Shown here: in pieces, positions 13,084-30,467 of the stretch
Layout of the letters: every line of letters starts with the position of its first letter
How positions within the stretch are numbered: the stretch's first letter is position 1
NCBI GenBank assembly: GCA_963931925.1
Contig: OZ007583.1
Span: 18,004,548-18,068,547, forward strand
DNA length: 64,000 nucleotides
DNA from: Onchidella celtica
Taxonomy: Eukaryota; Mollusca; Gastropoda; Systellommatophora; Onchidiidae
Reading direction: 5' to 3'
Position numbers and translations under genes: made by a program
The notes under the pieces: generated by a model
What the model saw: only the letters and a program-made list of their open reading frames with translations
Database searches by the model: none
What the model was told of the DNA's origin: nothing

Positions 13084-16000
13084 AGGCCAGGACATCATCA
13101 GCGACTTCACAGCAGTATTCCCTCTAATCAGTGCACAAAAGTCCAGTTGGCAGTTACCTAAATATAGCGTAGTACTTTAAAATTATACTTTTTGAAGATA
13201 ATCTCCTTGCCAACTGTTTCTATTAACGTTTGCGTTGGCAGACACTCACTGATGTTTTATTTACTGGAACAAAAACCCGAACAAAGTAGTTCAAAGTATA
13301 GAATAATATCTAACTAAATAATAATAATTTATGTTATTTCGTGGAATGCAGTTGTATTTCTGCTATTTTAAAACATTACAATACAGTTTGACTGGCTATG
13401 AGAGATAGGCTGGGCCAAAATTATCTTGAAACAATTTCAAGTCTACCTTTGCACAGGCATTCATTGCACACATAATTATGTCACAGGAAAAAAAAAGCAT
13501 TTGCACAACACAGGATTTTTGCGCACACTGTCTACCAAAAATTGGAGCGAATGTTTGCTTCAGCCTACCTACTGTCCAAAACATTCATATCAAATATATC
13601 AAAAACTTTCAGAAGGATGATGAGCACGCAACATGGACTACAACTTCAGAGGGTATGTATCCAAACTATTGTGGTAACCCTTACACCAGACGTGAGGTGT
13701 GAAAATAGAAAGTGAGGGATGGAGTGATTTATGTGGTAGAAACAGCCACAACCAATACGGCTGACTAACTGGGTAGGAACCAAGAGAAACGGTGAGAGTA
13801 ACTAGGGCGGCATTCCTGTACGACAGACATAGTAGAGTGTGAGGCGTGTACTGATTCTTTATTTTCTGTTCTCTAACGCGAGAGTCGACCCGACAACAAG
13901 TTAGTAAATCTTTATGAGTTTGAAAGAAATAGACACACGTGCCAAACGGATGACTGTGAAGCACGTACTGAATGAACATCTCGAGTCTGAGGGAAACATA
14001 AGCACAGTTAGTGGCACAGTGAATGGTGGATGATTGTAAACATAAGCACCTAATTTTCTTTACAGTTGAGTCACCCTAAGAAACTGTACGTAAAATAAAC
14101 ACCGTAATTTTCATCTTATACCTCCCAGTGCCAGCCAGCTAACAATTATGGTGGTGGGGTTTTACCATTGGCCCCAGAATATCGCTCGTGCGGATTCTGA
14201 GTGTAAATGATGAAGAGCAGGGTTACGGGTAGATTTCAAGGTGGTAAGTTCAAGGCTTGATCTTAACTCTTGCTCGCCGCTCTGGAAAAGAAATTTACAA
14301 CAACAACGACACTCCAATCCGGCGCGTCTGAAGATTTCGAACTCCTCCAAAATCGGAAAAACAGCCATTTGCTACCGGTCCAAGATGTCTTTTCCGGAGG
14401 AAAACGGTTGTGTGTGTAGAAAACATTTACGCTGCAGTGAAGGTCAAAGGACCCCAGTCTCCAATCTTCCGAAACTAAATGGCAGAGGGTGAAACAAAAT
14501 TTGTAAAAAAGCAAATAACGAGACGATCAACAGTTTAAGAAGTATCACGCCATGCCTAACAAGAAATTATTCTGCAAAATCATAGTCGCCTCGCCTGAGG
14601 TCAACATTCTTGAAGTGAACAATTTCCACGGTTTATCGACCTTTATCGGATCTGACGACTTCAGCTTTTATCAGAACTGAGCGACAACGCATAAATAACA
14701 TCTTTGAAACTGAAAGTACATAGAAAAAAGTAATTTTGAAACGTTTGTGCCGTTTCCTGCCATATTCTGAATTTATTGTGCCACTCCTCTTCAGTTTAAT
14801 TTCTTTTTTGTTTTGACACTTACATACTCCACACAACCCTGAGTCTTGGTGCGCTGTCACTGGTTGATTGTTCACACATGGTCTCCAACATAATTGTAGG
14901 TGAAAATATCGGTTATCACGCAAATGACGAAGGGGAAGAGCAATACTGTTTATTTCTGTATTTATCATAATATGTCTGTTGAGTTGTGTGTTTTTTTTTT
15001 GTTTTTTTTAAAGGCTGGCCTTGTGTCGGAGGTGAGTGCCATTAACGTAGATACAAATCTTCATTTTCCTGTCGGTTTCTGTATGACCGTCAAATGAAGA
15101 GAAGAAAAAAAACAAAACACCAAGAGTAAACATTTTCTGAAACTATTCTAGACATTCAGTAAAATATCCATCTGGCCCTGAAAATCTGCCCAGACTAAGA
15201 AAACCGTTGTTTTCTGGAAAAAAAAAGATATCTACGTTGCCGGCTTATGGCGAATAGTTTTCCACATGGAATGGACTTCGAAAATACCAGCTCGCTTCTC
15301 TCGCTCTCTCTCTCGTATTAGTAATAAATAATTACTATTGATTGGGTAAATCTTTACTATTTCCTCAGCTTTGGCAGTCACTTCATCGCACCATCCTATT
15401 AAGTGCCATCTATTCCAATGAATTCTGTATTCCACCCACTACTGATGAAAGAGATTCTGATTTCAGAATTTAGAAACCACTCAGAGCTGACCTGGCACGA
15501 AACAATTACTTGGAATCTCTAAACATCCTGAAATAATTATGAGTTCAAGAAAAGACACTGTCCATTTTGCCTGTGATTTCGTAACAGGAATTGAAAGACA
15601 CAATTGTTTTCAAAGGCAGGCAAGGCAGATAGAAATTCTGTAATTACTACCAGACAATTGCTCGGAATCTTTACAAAAACAATTATACAAGATGAACGAA
15701 ATATGATCCACTCTTAACTCTTGGCATCCCACACTTGACACTATTCTCATCAAAACAAATGGATTTTCCCAACTGGTGCCTTGCCCAGCCCTCTGACGTT
15801 TCGTATTCACATGTAAGTTTTATTATGTCTTCCAGGCATATAACTAACCTTGACAAGTCGCCACGCCAGATCCTAGTCTGATGTGCGAATGATCTATCTG
15901 ACAGAAACCATGTACTGTACAGGTAACATCGAAATGTGCAACATTCGTTGAAACCACTCGAAAGTCAGCTGGCTAGGCCTCTGCTGGATAAATGAGTATC

Positions 16001-17435
16001 CGTTTGCAGGCTACAAATCAAGTCAATCAAAATACCTGGCGCCGACATCTTGTTCTTGTTATTAAATACACTGTGGTTTCTGGTAGGAGCAGTAAAAGTG
16101 GTGATAAGAGTGGTTGTCGTAGGAGCAGCAATATCAGCAAATAATCGAAGAAGGGAAAACATTTTCTGGCATTACCTTAGGTAAAATATCTATGTAATCG
16201 CCACAAATGCTCATTTAAATCAGCCCAAACTGTTAAAACACGAAAATATTCAACAACTGGCAGGCAGGTAAATGTCTCCTGGTAACTATGTTGTGTTTAT
16301 TGTGTAGCCGTCGTGTTGCCGTGGTTGAACCATACACAAAACAATGCTGACAGTCGATTACAATTAATAATTTCTGTGTCAGCGAAATATCATATCGGGA
16401 CACACACACACACACACCTGAACCGCCTGCGTCTGAAGTACAGAGACTGAAAATCGGTTCCAGCAAATAATTTCTGTAACAACAAGGGGTACGGAATACC
16501 TCTAGATTTCAACACTGGTTCCTACTCATTAACTTCAGTCTCAATGCGTTTCATTTCCTACGCCACTGCTCAACCTCTACGCCTCCCTACCTCGAATTTC
16601 CACAGGCTATTTTCTTCTCCTGCGCGGTCTACATTGCTGGTAAGGCTAGGGCTGGTGTTATTTATCTGTACCTGTGATGGCGTGCAAGAAATAAGCATCC
16701 AAAAAGAAACTCATTAAGGGAGTGTGCACACCGGTGCGCAGCACTGGGCGGTGTCCTCTGGAACCGAATTTGGGGGAAAAAAGAAAAAAGATATACTCAT
16801 GCGACCGCCAAGAGGCATAAACGGGAGGAGCAATACGGCTGAAACATGATTTCTGCTTTTACATAAAGATCTGAGTCCTACATCAATGGTGAGCTTTACT
16901 GGTTTCCCTGTATCATGTCGTATCACCCAAGCATTTTGTGGCTTTAGAAATTCTCAAATAAGAACAATGCTGTACCTTAATTTCCTCCCTTCCCCTTTCC
17001 GACTATTTTATCTTGTAAAACTGTTAAAGAATGAAATGGTAATAATAATATCTCACATTTACGCCCTCAGGAGTGGAGACTGATAATATTCGGATTATTT
17101 TCTCTGAAAGTTAAACTGCTTATATTAAACTGGCAATATTCCAATAATATTCTATGTAAGTAATGAAAATTTCAAACATTCACACTGAGATGTTCATCTA
17201 TTATTGTTATGACCTGGTCAAAATGTTTCCTTTCCCGTCCCGCGCTGGCTTTCCTCGTCCCTATTTTGTCGGTAAATGCAAATCTGTCTGGGTGGGTATC
17301 TACAGGAAACAAAGCTGGAGTGTTGGCCAAATGTTTCTGTTTACATTCAGTGTTGAAGAAAAGATAATGTACAGCTTCGACATGATTGGGTTTGGAAATG
17401 TTGTAGGGAAGGGTAGATATAAAGGGGGGGGGGAA
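13083..17435. other. No gene seen
   Basis: Chance ORFs up to 113 codons, a short CA run near 16400 and scattered A/T homopolymers. At 14230-14247 a donor-like GGTG|GTAAGT occurs, but all frames before it are closed. Confidence 0.5.
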
Positions 17436-17588
<153 letters not shown>

Positions 17589-20436
17589 ATAAGCTGGTAA
17601 CTCTACCAGTAATAGTCCAAATAATCTCCAAAATCGCACGCTTTGAAGAGGACAGAAAAACCTCAAAATCACACGGGCAGACAGCAAAACTTTAGAATAT
17701 GGTACATATAGGTCTAAGTTAGAAAGACAAGTCCAGGTGATTTGGGAAGAAGTGATCTCGAGGTGGGAAAAAAAAAAAAGACCGGTACATGTAATAAGAA
17801 TTTTGTTTGTGAATAATGGAACTTTAAAACATCAGTTAGAATGGCAGGCAAACGAGAAGAATGTTTATGTGTTTATGCCAAACACTGGCAACATTTCGGT
17901 TTGAATTTATAATGAGGAAAACCACAGGGCTATGAAGTCAGTAAGCTAATGCTGGGTAAGATAATACAGTGATAGATTTCAAGAAAGAGTAAGGCTGGTG
18001 GGGCATTCGGTCTGTTTTGTCTCGATATTGGTGTGAGTTGTGGACTTTGGACTCAAAAGGAACGTCCCACACTGGCGGAAGGCAAGACCTCGCGCACTGA
18101 ATCAAAACAGTCCCAAAACAGACTTGACTCAGTGCATCGCCAGCCTAGGAAACAGGGAAGTCTGACAGTTGGCATGATCACCACTAGCTGCAGACAAAAC
18201 GTAAATGGATACGCAAACCAGCAGTACAACATCAGACTGATAAATGAGATACATAAATTAAGTTGATCGATATTCACTGCATTGGTCAAGGAAGGCGATC
18301 AAGGGAAAATCTGGCAAAGAGTTTGGGGGAGGGGAGGTGGGACGACGACATGAGGTAATATATAATTACATATTAATGATATCACCCCTTCTGTGGAAAA
18401 AAAAATCGCCAACAAAACGGTTGTCTCTACTACTAGCATGCTCACGTGTCAAAGTCAAAAGAAAAAATGTGCCTGAATGATCTCCGTAATTTATACATAC
18501 AGCGGAACTTCTTAACATCTGCATGTCATGCTTCAAACTATTCAGCACTTGTTTATCGGTGATGAACTGATAATGGCTAATATTTGTATTTACAAACCAG
18601 ATCCGGCTAGTGTCGGGGTTAACATTCTATCTGAAATTCTTCTCCAAAACTAATCTATTATCCTAAAGTTTACAATTTTACTAAAAGCAGAACAGCCAGT
18701 CCACATACCAGCATAAAGAAATGCACTGTCATATATGTGTGGTATGGCAGACTGAATGTCCACGTAGCCACAGAAATGAGAAATAACTACAAATAGAAGT
18801 GGTTGTGGTTCCACTGCATAAGTTCTCAAAAATCAATCAAACTGAGGAACATTTCCGTCAAACATACGTTATCATAGTAAAGTGAAGTGGACGCGCCCCT
18901 ACCACCTCCTTTTTACTGGGCCGTGAGGCATGTTAGCCATTTTTCAATCAGAAGGTGTGCTAGCTGCTGACGAAGCTTATGAGTGATGAGATGAGCCACA
19001 GAAAGATAAAAACCTGTGCAGGTAGCCATCTACGTGCTTGGGTGGTATCTAAGTGGCCAGCTATCTGGCCAACGTTACCTTTTGTCCGGGTCAGCTATTA
19101 TAATGGACGGAAGATGATACCGCCCTTTCATTCTTTCCCCCTCCTGATTCCTGTAGCTTGCTGGCCTTCTCCACTTTATCAGCTCGGCCATCTTTTCAAC
19201 AACAGCCACCTTTCCTCGACAGAGACAGCGAAAAAAAAAGAAGAAAAAAAAAGAATCTATCTATCAGATGGCCGCCTGTTCAACACAGTATTTTTCATCC
19301 TGGTTCAGTTCAACAAGGCGGACAATAACAGCCACATTCATCTCTATACAAGTGAAAAGATAATTAGTCTTTTGCTCCATCTATCCGAACATCTGCTGCC
19401 CGTATCCATCAGTCAATCATCCATACATTTACTCCATCCTTATTAATCTATTTTACTATCCACTGATCATCACTTCTGCCCTAATTAACGAATATTTAAT
19501 GAATTAATAAATTAATATCTTTGTTTTCCTCTTGTTGTCGTCAATATCGCGAACATTAAACGATCGGGAAGAAGAAACTTCCAGAAAAGCCTGACAATAC
19601 ACAGCGAGAACACCCGGATGAAGAGAAGCCACAAGCAACGATAACAACAACACATGGTATCAATTAGAAATAGAGTGAAATAATCTTACGGTGATGAGTT
19701 AAAACAAATTATGACAGCAAGGAATTCTTTTTTTTTAAAAATCAAATCTCTTGAAGGTTGGGAATAAAAATTTATTAAATGAATGATTGAAAAATAAAGC
19801 GCTATATTAAGTCTGTGCAAAATTTTCAATATAGCCACCTGAGAAAAGGGTAAATTTTTCATCAGAAATAATCAAGTTATAAACTCTTTAAAAAACAAAA
19901 CAAAAAAAAACTTGCAAAGTTTTTGAGCTCGGAAACCACCTGTACCAAAGACCTGAAATGAATAAGATTGGATCACATCAGACCCAAACCACGTTGTAAG
20001 CCAGGAATCTTAGCAATGCCGGCTGCCAAAAAGATGAGGGAACAGTTCAGGACATTTTCCTCGCCAAAATCTTACGTAACCTCGCTAGGTAGTTACGCGG
20101 TCTGATCCTGCCAGTTATGTATCTACGATAGGGTCAACATAGGGTACTTTTAGCCTTAAGTCTCTCTCTCTCTCCCATGCTCTCTTGTCAGGTCTCTTCA
20201 ATTGTCCGGACACTTGTAACTCTCCATTTTCATTTTAATGTGCCAACTGCCAAATATTGTTCATTTCTAACAAATCGAGTCTTCATTTTTTTTCACTCGC
20301 CACCTCTCCCCTTCAGCTCCTTACTTTCCTAAAGTTTTCTTTATATATTTCTCTCCTGCCCATCCTTCCACCTTGTCAGTTTCCAGAGAACAAGCATGCA
20401 AACACATACAGTTTAATAATAATGATCATAAGAAGT

Positions 20437-20463
20437 CACACACACACACACACAACACACACT
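20437..20463. repeat. (CA)n microsatellite
   Basis: CA dinucleotides with one AACA slip. A shorter CA run lies at about 16399-16417. Confidence 0.9.
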
Positions 20464-21572
20464 CATTATCTTCCCGTCGTCCTTGAGCGACCCCGCTACA
20501 TGATATCGTGTTTCGAGCCACTTCCTTGCCAAATTTCTCCAACGGCGCCAGACCTCAAAGATAAATCACTATAATAATTCTCGTTCTGCGTCCACTTTAC
20601 TGCTTTGTGCTATTATTTCACCCATCCCTGCTTTCTCTCTTACGCTCTCGCAAACACAGCCAAACATTTTCTCAATTATTGAAGACGTTCCCGTTTCTTT
20701 ACTGAAGCTTTTTGGATATTGGACTCCTGCCAAACTTCAGATATATAAGGTGGGTAAAAATGGGAGCCCTGTCACACGCAAGGTTAAAAACGCACGATCT
20801 ATTAGTGGCAGAAATAACTTGCGGTTGGGTGTAAAGCTATTCTGATGATATTTACTGCGTTTAACGATTAGCTCACAATTAACTACATTCTCCTGTTCTC
20901 TTACGTAATTTGCGATAACTATGCCACACAATAATATGGTCGTGCATATTAATTTCTATGATTCTCTTACCCTCCTTCGCTCTTCGATTTCTGCTACACC
21001 CGGGGTGAGGCAAGCATTGGTGCTTGAGTCTCTTTTCTTTCGCTCATTCTCTAACACCCCCCCCCCCCCCCCCTTTCCGACACTGACTTTGCGGCCGGCC
21101 AAAAGAACGAGGCTGTCTCAATTTGGGAGGTGAAAATGACCATGCTAAGCCCAGAGATCGATCAGCGCAAGACCATTGTCGTTGCGGTGTTGACAGTACT
21201 GTACTGTAGGCATCTAGACGGAATAAGGAGCCGTGTGTGTGTATGTGTTTGGTGTGCGTGTAACTAACCACACTAGAATCCCCAGCTTTGTTGGTACATG
21301 TATCATTAATTCCTGGCCATTTAGAAACGACGCTCTGGGCCGGGAGCACTTACACATTTCCTAAACCTACCTGAGGACTGCCAGTAAATTAAACTTAAGT
21401 GTTAAATGGTCAACCTCACTCCCTATCTGAAAATCTGAAAGCAAAGTAACATGGTTTGAAATACAACCTCCAGGCGATCTAGACATGTAGCAAGAGTGTA
21501 GCTATAAAACACCATGCTAAAACATGTCAGTATTCGCGGTCTTCAAAGCTTCACGATTGTCTTCACTCAACC

Positions 21573-21630
21573 GTGGGGGAAAGGGGCGAGGTGGGTTGGG
21601 GGAAAGGGCGAGGTGGGTGGGGGAAAAAAA
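21573..21630. repeat. G-rich tandem repeat, about 21-bp unit
   Basis: Three imperfect copies of GTGGG(T)GGGGGAAAGGGGCGAG. The G-tracts could also fold into a quadruplex. Confidence 0.8.
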
Positions 21631-22637
21631 AGAACGACTTTTAAACATAGATATGTCGGTAATACTATTATTGTCATGACTGTATTATTATTATTATTAT
21701 TATAATGACAGAGTCCAATGATGTGCCTGCTTTTTCTCTTCTAATTTCTCCTTTTCCTTTGTATCTGATCTATCAGGCATCATTCGATCAGAGGACAATG
21801 GCTTTTATGGGTGATATCAATTATCATTGATTTTCTCTACACTTTGGAATGACGATGCTATCAGACTCTGGGCATTGTTGTTCTGTGTGGACTGAACTGC
21901 CAAAAAACATTTAAAAGTATCCAAACCGAAACAAGATAGGTGTCATGCCTAATGGACTTGTGTTCGTAAATTACATTTTCTTCCGTATATAGTATCCTAC
22001 CTGACTTCAACAAGTTTTGAAACATTTTTCGAATCAAAATAACAGAAATGTTCCATGACAGAACCACTTACATTTCTCGTCTCCAAATCAAAAACGAAAC
22101 AACTTTGCATCAATTTTCACTGCATGAAAACCACTGGTCAGCCCACTAAAGTCGACAACTCATCCGTCTTCCCTATAACAGCTGGTCTACTTGGACTAAC
22201 GGGACGGTAAGAAATGACATGTATAAATCCACTGTACCGCATTCACGGTTTAGCCAAACAGAAGCCACAGAAAAACACCTCATGCCACCGTCCACTATTT
22301 TATTTACCCGTGACATGTTAACACTGACACGCTAAGAACTGGGTAGAAGGTGGGGGGAAAGAGTTCCGTTTCTCCAAGGTCGAGCTGTATGGTATTTTGT
22401 GTCCTGACATGGTTTCTTTAGATAGAAGTGTTAAACAGGATATTTGGGGTCTACAGCGATAAGAATTCTTTGTGGAATGTCTCGCTGAATGACGATAGTG
22501 TAGCTGTGGTCACATGACAGAAAGGGTGAGAAAAAGCAAAGGTGAGGAATGAAATACAAAATCCTCCGGAGGACAACAGAGCAAATCGGAAGAGCGAAAC
22601 GAAACTCTCCGTCCGCCATGAAGGGCTAACAGACAGA

Positions 22638-22783
<146 letters not shown>

Positions 22784-22973
22784 GATTTAAAAAATGGTGT
22801 GTTGTGGCGTGGAACGGGAGGAGGAGAGACGAAGAACATGAACATTACATGTACAAGGCTAACTGGTCATTTGCCAACTGGCTTAATCGCGGCTGACATA
22901 TTACCACGTGATGGCTGGTGGCGAGTGACCATGAGCCGATCAGTCCAAATGAAGCAAGAACTTCCTGATTGTG

Positions 22974-23015
22974 CCCCCCCCCTTCCCCCCCCCCCAAAAA
23001 AAAGGGGGGAGGGGG
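22974..23015. repeat. Poly-C / poly-A / poly-G hairpin
   Basis: C9-TT-C11, A8, then G6-A-G5. The C and G arms can pair around an A-rich loop, giving a very stable stem-loop. Confidence 0.85.
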
Positions 23016-23682
23016 CTAGCTCTGTATAGATTTGCTTATGCAATGGAGACCACGACAAATATTTGTATAACTACCCCTTGCCTCTTTCTTCTAAATCAGT
23101 TTACGTTATAGTTCATTAAATCATTGCATCCTCTTGCTCAGCAAATTGCAAACCAAAAATCTAAAGTTTCATACTGCCACATCACGCAAGTGTTTACTAC
23201 GATAAAGGGTGGTATGACGCACTAACAATCACAAATCTAATGCTGTGAACTTTAGAAATTTGGACTGAGCAGGGGACTTTTATGATAACGATACCGTGTG
23301 TTCGTTCAAAATTTCCAACAAACGGACAGATAGGTTGTATGTTGAGCAAACTGGATCGATTATGACATGAAGCGCGAGATGAACAGATGTGAATAAAACA
23401 GTCACAAGTTTGCACTTTTTATTGAACTCGTTTGTAAAAACCAACAACTGTTAATCGTGGCTTTAATCGATGACAAGTTTGTAACCTATGGTGATAATAA
23501 TGAAGGTGTGAAAATATGGGAGCGGGTGACTTGTGGTGCGTCTGATTACTGATACAGTAGTTGCAACTTGCATTGCTAATGTGTTGTCGGCGTTAGTTAT
23601 CCTGGCCTAGGTGAGATATTTGGACAGCGCCACTTGTAAAGCTGAACAACACTGAACTCATTTAATGATTATAATAAAGATA

Positions 23683-23752
23683 AGTCATCGTAGCCATGGT
23701 AACCGAGAACTGTCCTTAGTCATCGTAGCCATGGTAACCGAGAACTGTCCTT
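23683..23752. repeat. Perfect 35-bp tandem duplication
   Basis: Two identical adjacent 35-bp units starting AGTCATCGTAGCCATGG at 23683 and 23718. Perfect identity indicates recent origin. Confidence 0.95.
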
Positions 23753-23964
23753 ATTAATGATCACGATGATGATGATGGTGGATAAAACGACCGCCAGTTT
23801 AAAAAAAAAATAAAAATGCATCATGACAAACCTGCACATAATTATTCCTTGACTAACTGCAAAATGTCTATACATTTTTCTGAGATCTGCTGGGCTCCAA
23901 CAACTTCTTGTTACATACTGTAAACATGTGAATAAAAGTTTATGGCAGGTGCGTTGCAAGCTTA

Positions 23965-24038
23965 GCTAGTGTGTGTAGGCTATCACGGAGGCATGTTATC
24001 TATACAAGCTAGTGTGTAGGCTGTCACGAAGGCATGTT
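23965..24038. repeat. Imperfect tandem duplication, about 43-bp period
   Basis: GCTAGTGTGTGTAGGCTATC at 23965 recurs as GCTAGTGTGTAGGCTGTCAC at 24008, with a GT deletion and two substitutions. Confidence 0.85.
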
Positions 24039-25624
24039 GACTAGACCATGTATATCTGATGCCAGAACAAGACCAAAGTTCCTAAGTATGAAACAAAGAG
24101 ATAGGGCGGGCAGAGTCTCAGCCTGTGGAGCTAATCAATCCACTTTAAGCAACAATTATTAAACCATGTATGACATTAGCCGAGGTACCCTGGCGCTGGC
24201 CGGGATAAATCTCCCCCCCCCCCCCCGTCCTCTCCTCCTCGCCAAATTTCAAATCGCTCTCACACATAAACAAACGCATGCATGCATGCACACACAAACA
24301 GAGAGAAAGAGAGAGAGAGATCATTGCTACACTTTGGTTTTCCTTTCTTGCACTGCAGGGAAATCGCAACAAACTGAAATGTGTCAAATATACTCTCCAA
24401 TGCGCATTCGTGCCTTTATTTCTCTTTAAAAACACAGAACCCTGGAAACAAAATTATCGGGGAAATTGCTTTCCTAAAATCCCTAGGCGAAACGTCGGAC
24501 AGTCAAACTTTCAAAGAATCATCTTCAGTCTGGAAAGTAAACTGTGATAAATGACGACTCACAGTGCACGCTTCAGATATCCAACACAACTGTACCTAAC
24601 ACAAAGTCATGGAAATACAAGGAAGAAAGTCAACATCACTACGTAACTGGGCTTTAGTCTATAATATGGGCGTCTTTTTATATATATATATGAAAAAAAT
24701 AATACTGTTTTAGTCAGTCGTTGAGCAAGCCATAATATTCCAGGGGTGAAAGGGCTTCCATATGGTTCACATCTGGGTGCAACCAGCGTATGGGAACTGT
24801 AAAATAATAATATCGTTCAGGAGTTACTTCCTCAAATCATAATCAGAAACAACGTGCGCTCGCAACTTTAACCCGGTCCTGGTGCATTTTCTACAATCTG
24901 CGATCGTGCACAACAAGGTGATCTCCAGATTTTTCGTCTATCGGGTGCGGTAAAACCTAGAACGTGCATCAGAGGGCCGCTATCAAAAATACTATGCAAA
25001 CTACTAAACTTTCCAGCCACAATAGACACTGAGATCAATAATGTAAAAACTATCTCTTCACATTCTCTCTCTCTCTCTCTCTCCTTCCCTCTCTCTCTTT
25101 CACACACATACACACACAACCATCACCACCATCAACAGCAATAGAAGTCATATTTTCTGCCCACACCTCTCAACACTCACGGCAAGACACTGAAAGGATG
25201 AGATGATAACGCCCTTAAAGTCACCACTCACACAGCAGGTCGTCAGTGCTGTATGTACATACAGATAGCATCCTGGTACAAGTTAGCACAGCCACAGAAA
25301 GTTCAGTGCGAAACAAAAATGATAGGATGTACTACTAGAAGAAAGTACGCTGTTCTGTCTTCGACTGTGAGCATATTCGAATTACATAACTTCACTGGCA
25401 AATTTGCAGTCTTCACTGATTCTTTGGGCAACATGTCAATACCATCAAGTTTGGCTTATTATTAGAAACAAATGGGTATGTCATGCGTGCAAATGAATCA
25501 ATAATTCAAAATTCAAAAGTTGTAAACAATGTACCATTACTGTTCATTACACCAATGGATGTGCACGTTTGCTCATACAAGCATTAAAGTGGTGGTACTA
25601 TAACGTGTCAGACAAAACAAATAC

Positions 25625-30356
<4,732 letters not shown>

Positions 30357-30467
30357 CTTGTCTACATCTCCGTTTTTTGTCAATCATGCTCATCACTAGG
30401 TGTCCTGTCTTCTCTAACTCCTTCACCTGCATCAAATCCACTATATTTTTTATGAACATCGTCATCC
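30357..30467 (-). CDS. Candidate internal exon, unrecognised
   Basis: The minus strand shows a good acceptor (TGTTGCCCTCATAG|GG) and a consensus donor (GACAAG|GTGAGC) bounding 111 bp. One frame is open throughout, phase 1 at both ends: MTMFIKNIVDLMQVKELEK then TGHLVMSMIDKKRRCRQ. The peptide looks helical, with a basic end. Its entry phase does not match the exit phase of the 33519-33707 candidate, so if both belong to one gene another exon must lie between. No family recognised. Confidence 0.28.

Noticed and set aside
18979..19446. 155-codon plus-strand ORF
   Set aside because: No recognisable motif, biased toward Ser/Leu/His from CT-rich DNA. No supporting signals.
23562..23630. Hydrophobic open stretch (VATCIANVLSALVILA) before TAG|GTGAGA on the + strand, considered as a receptor exon
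   Set aside because: Only about 16 codons, no neighbouring exon and no family motif.
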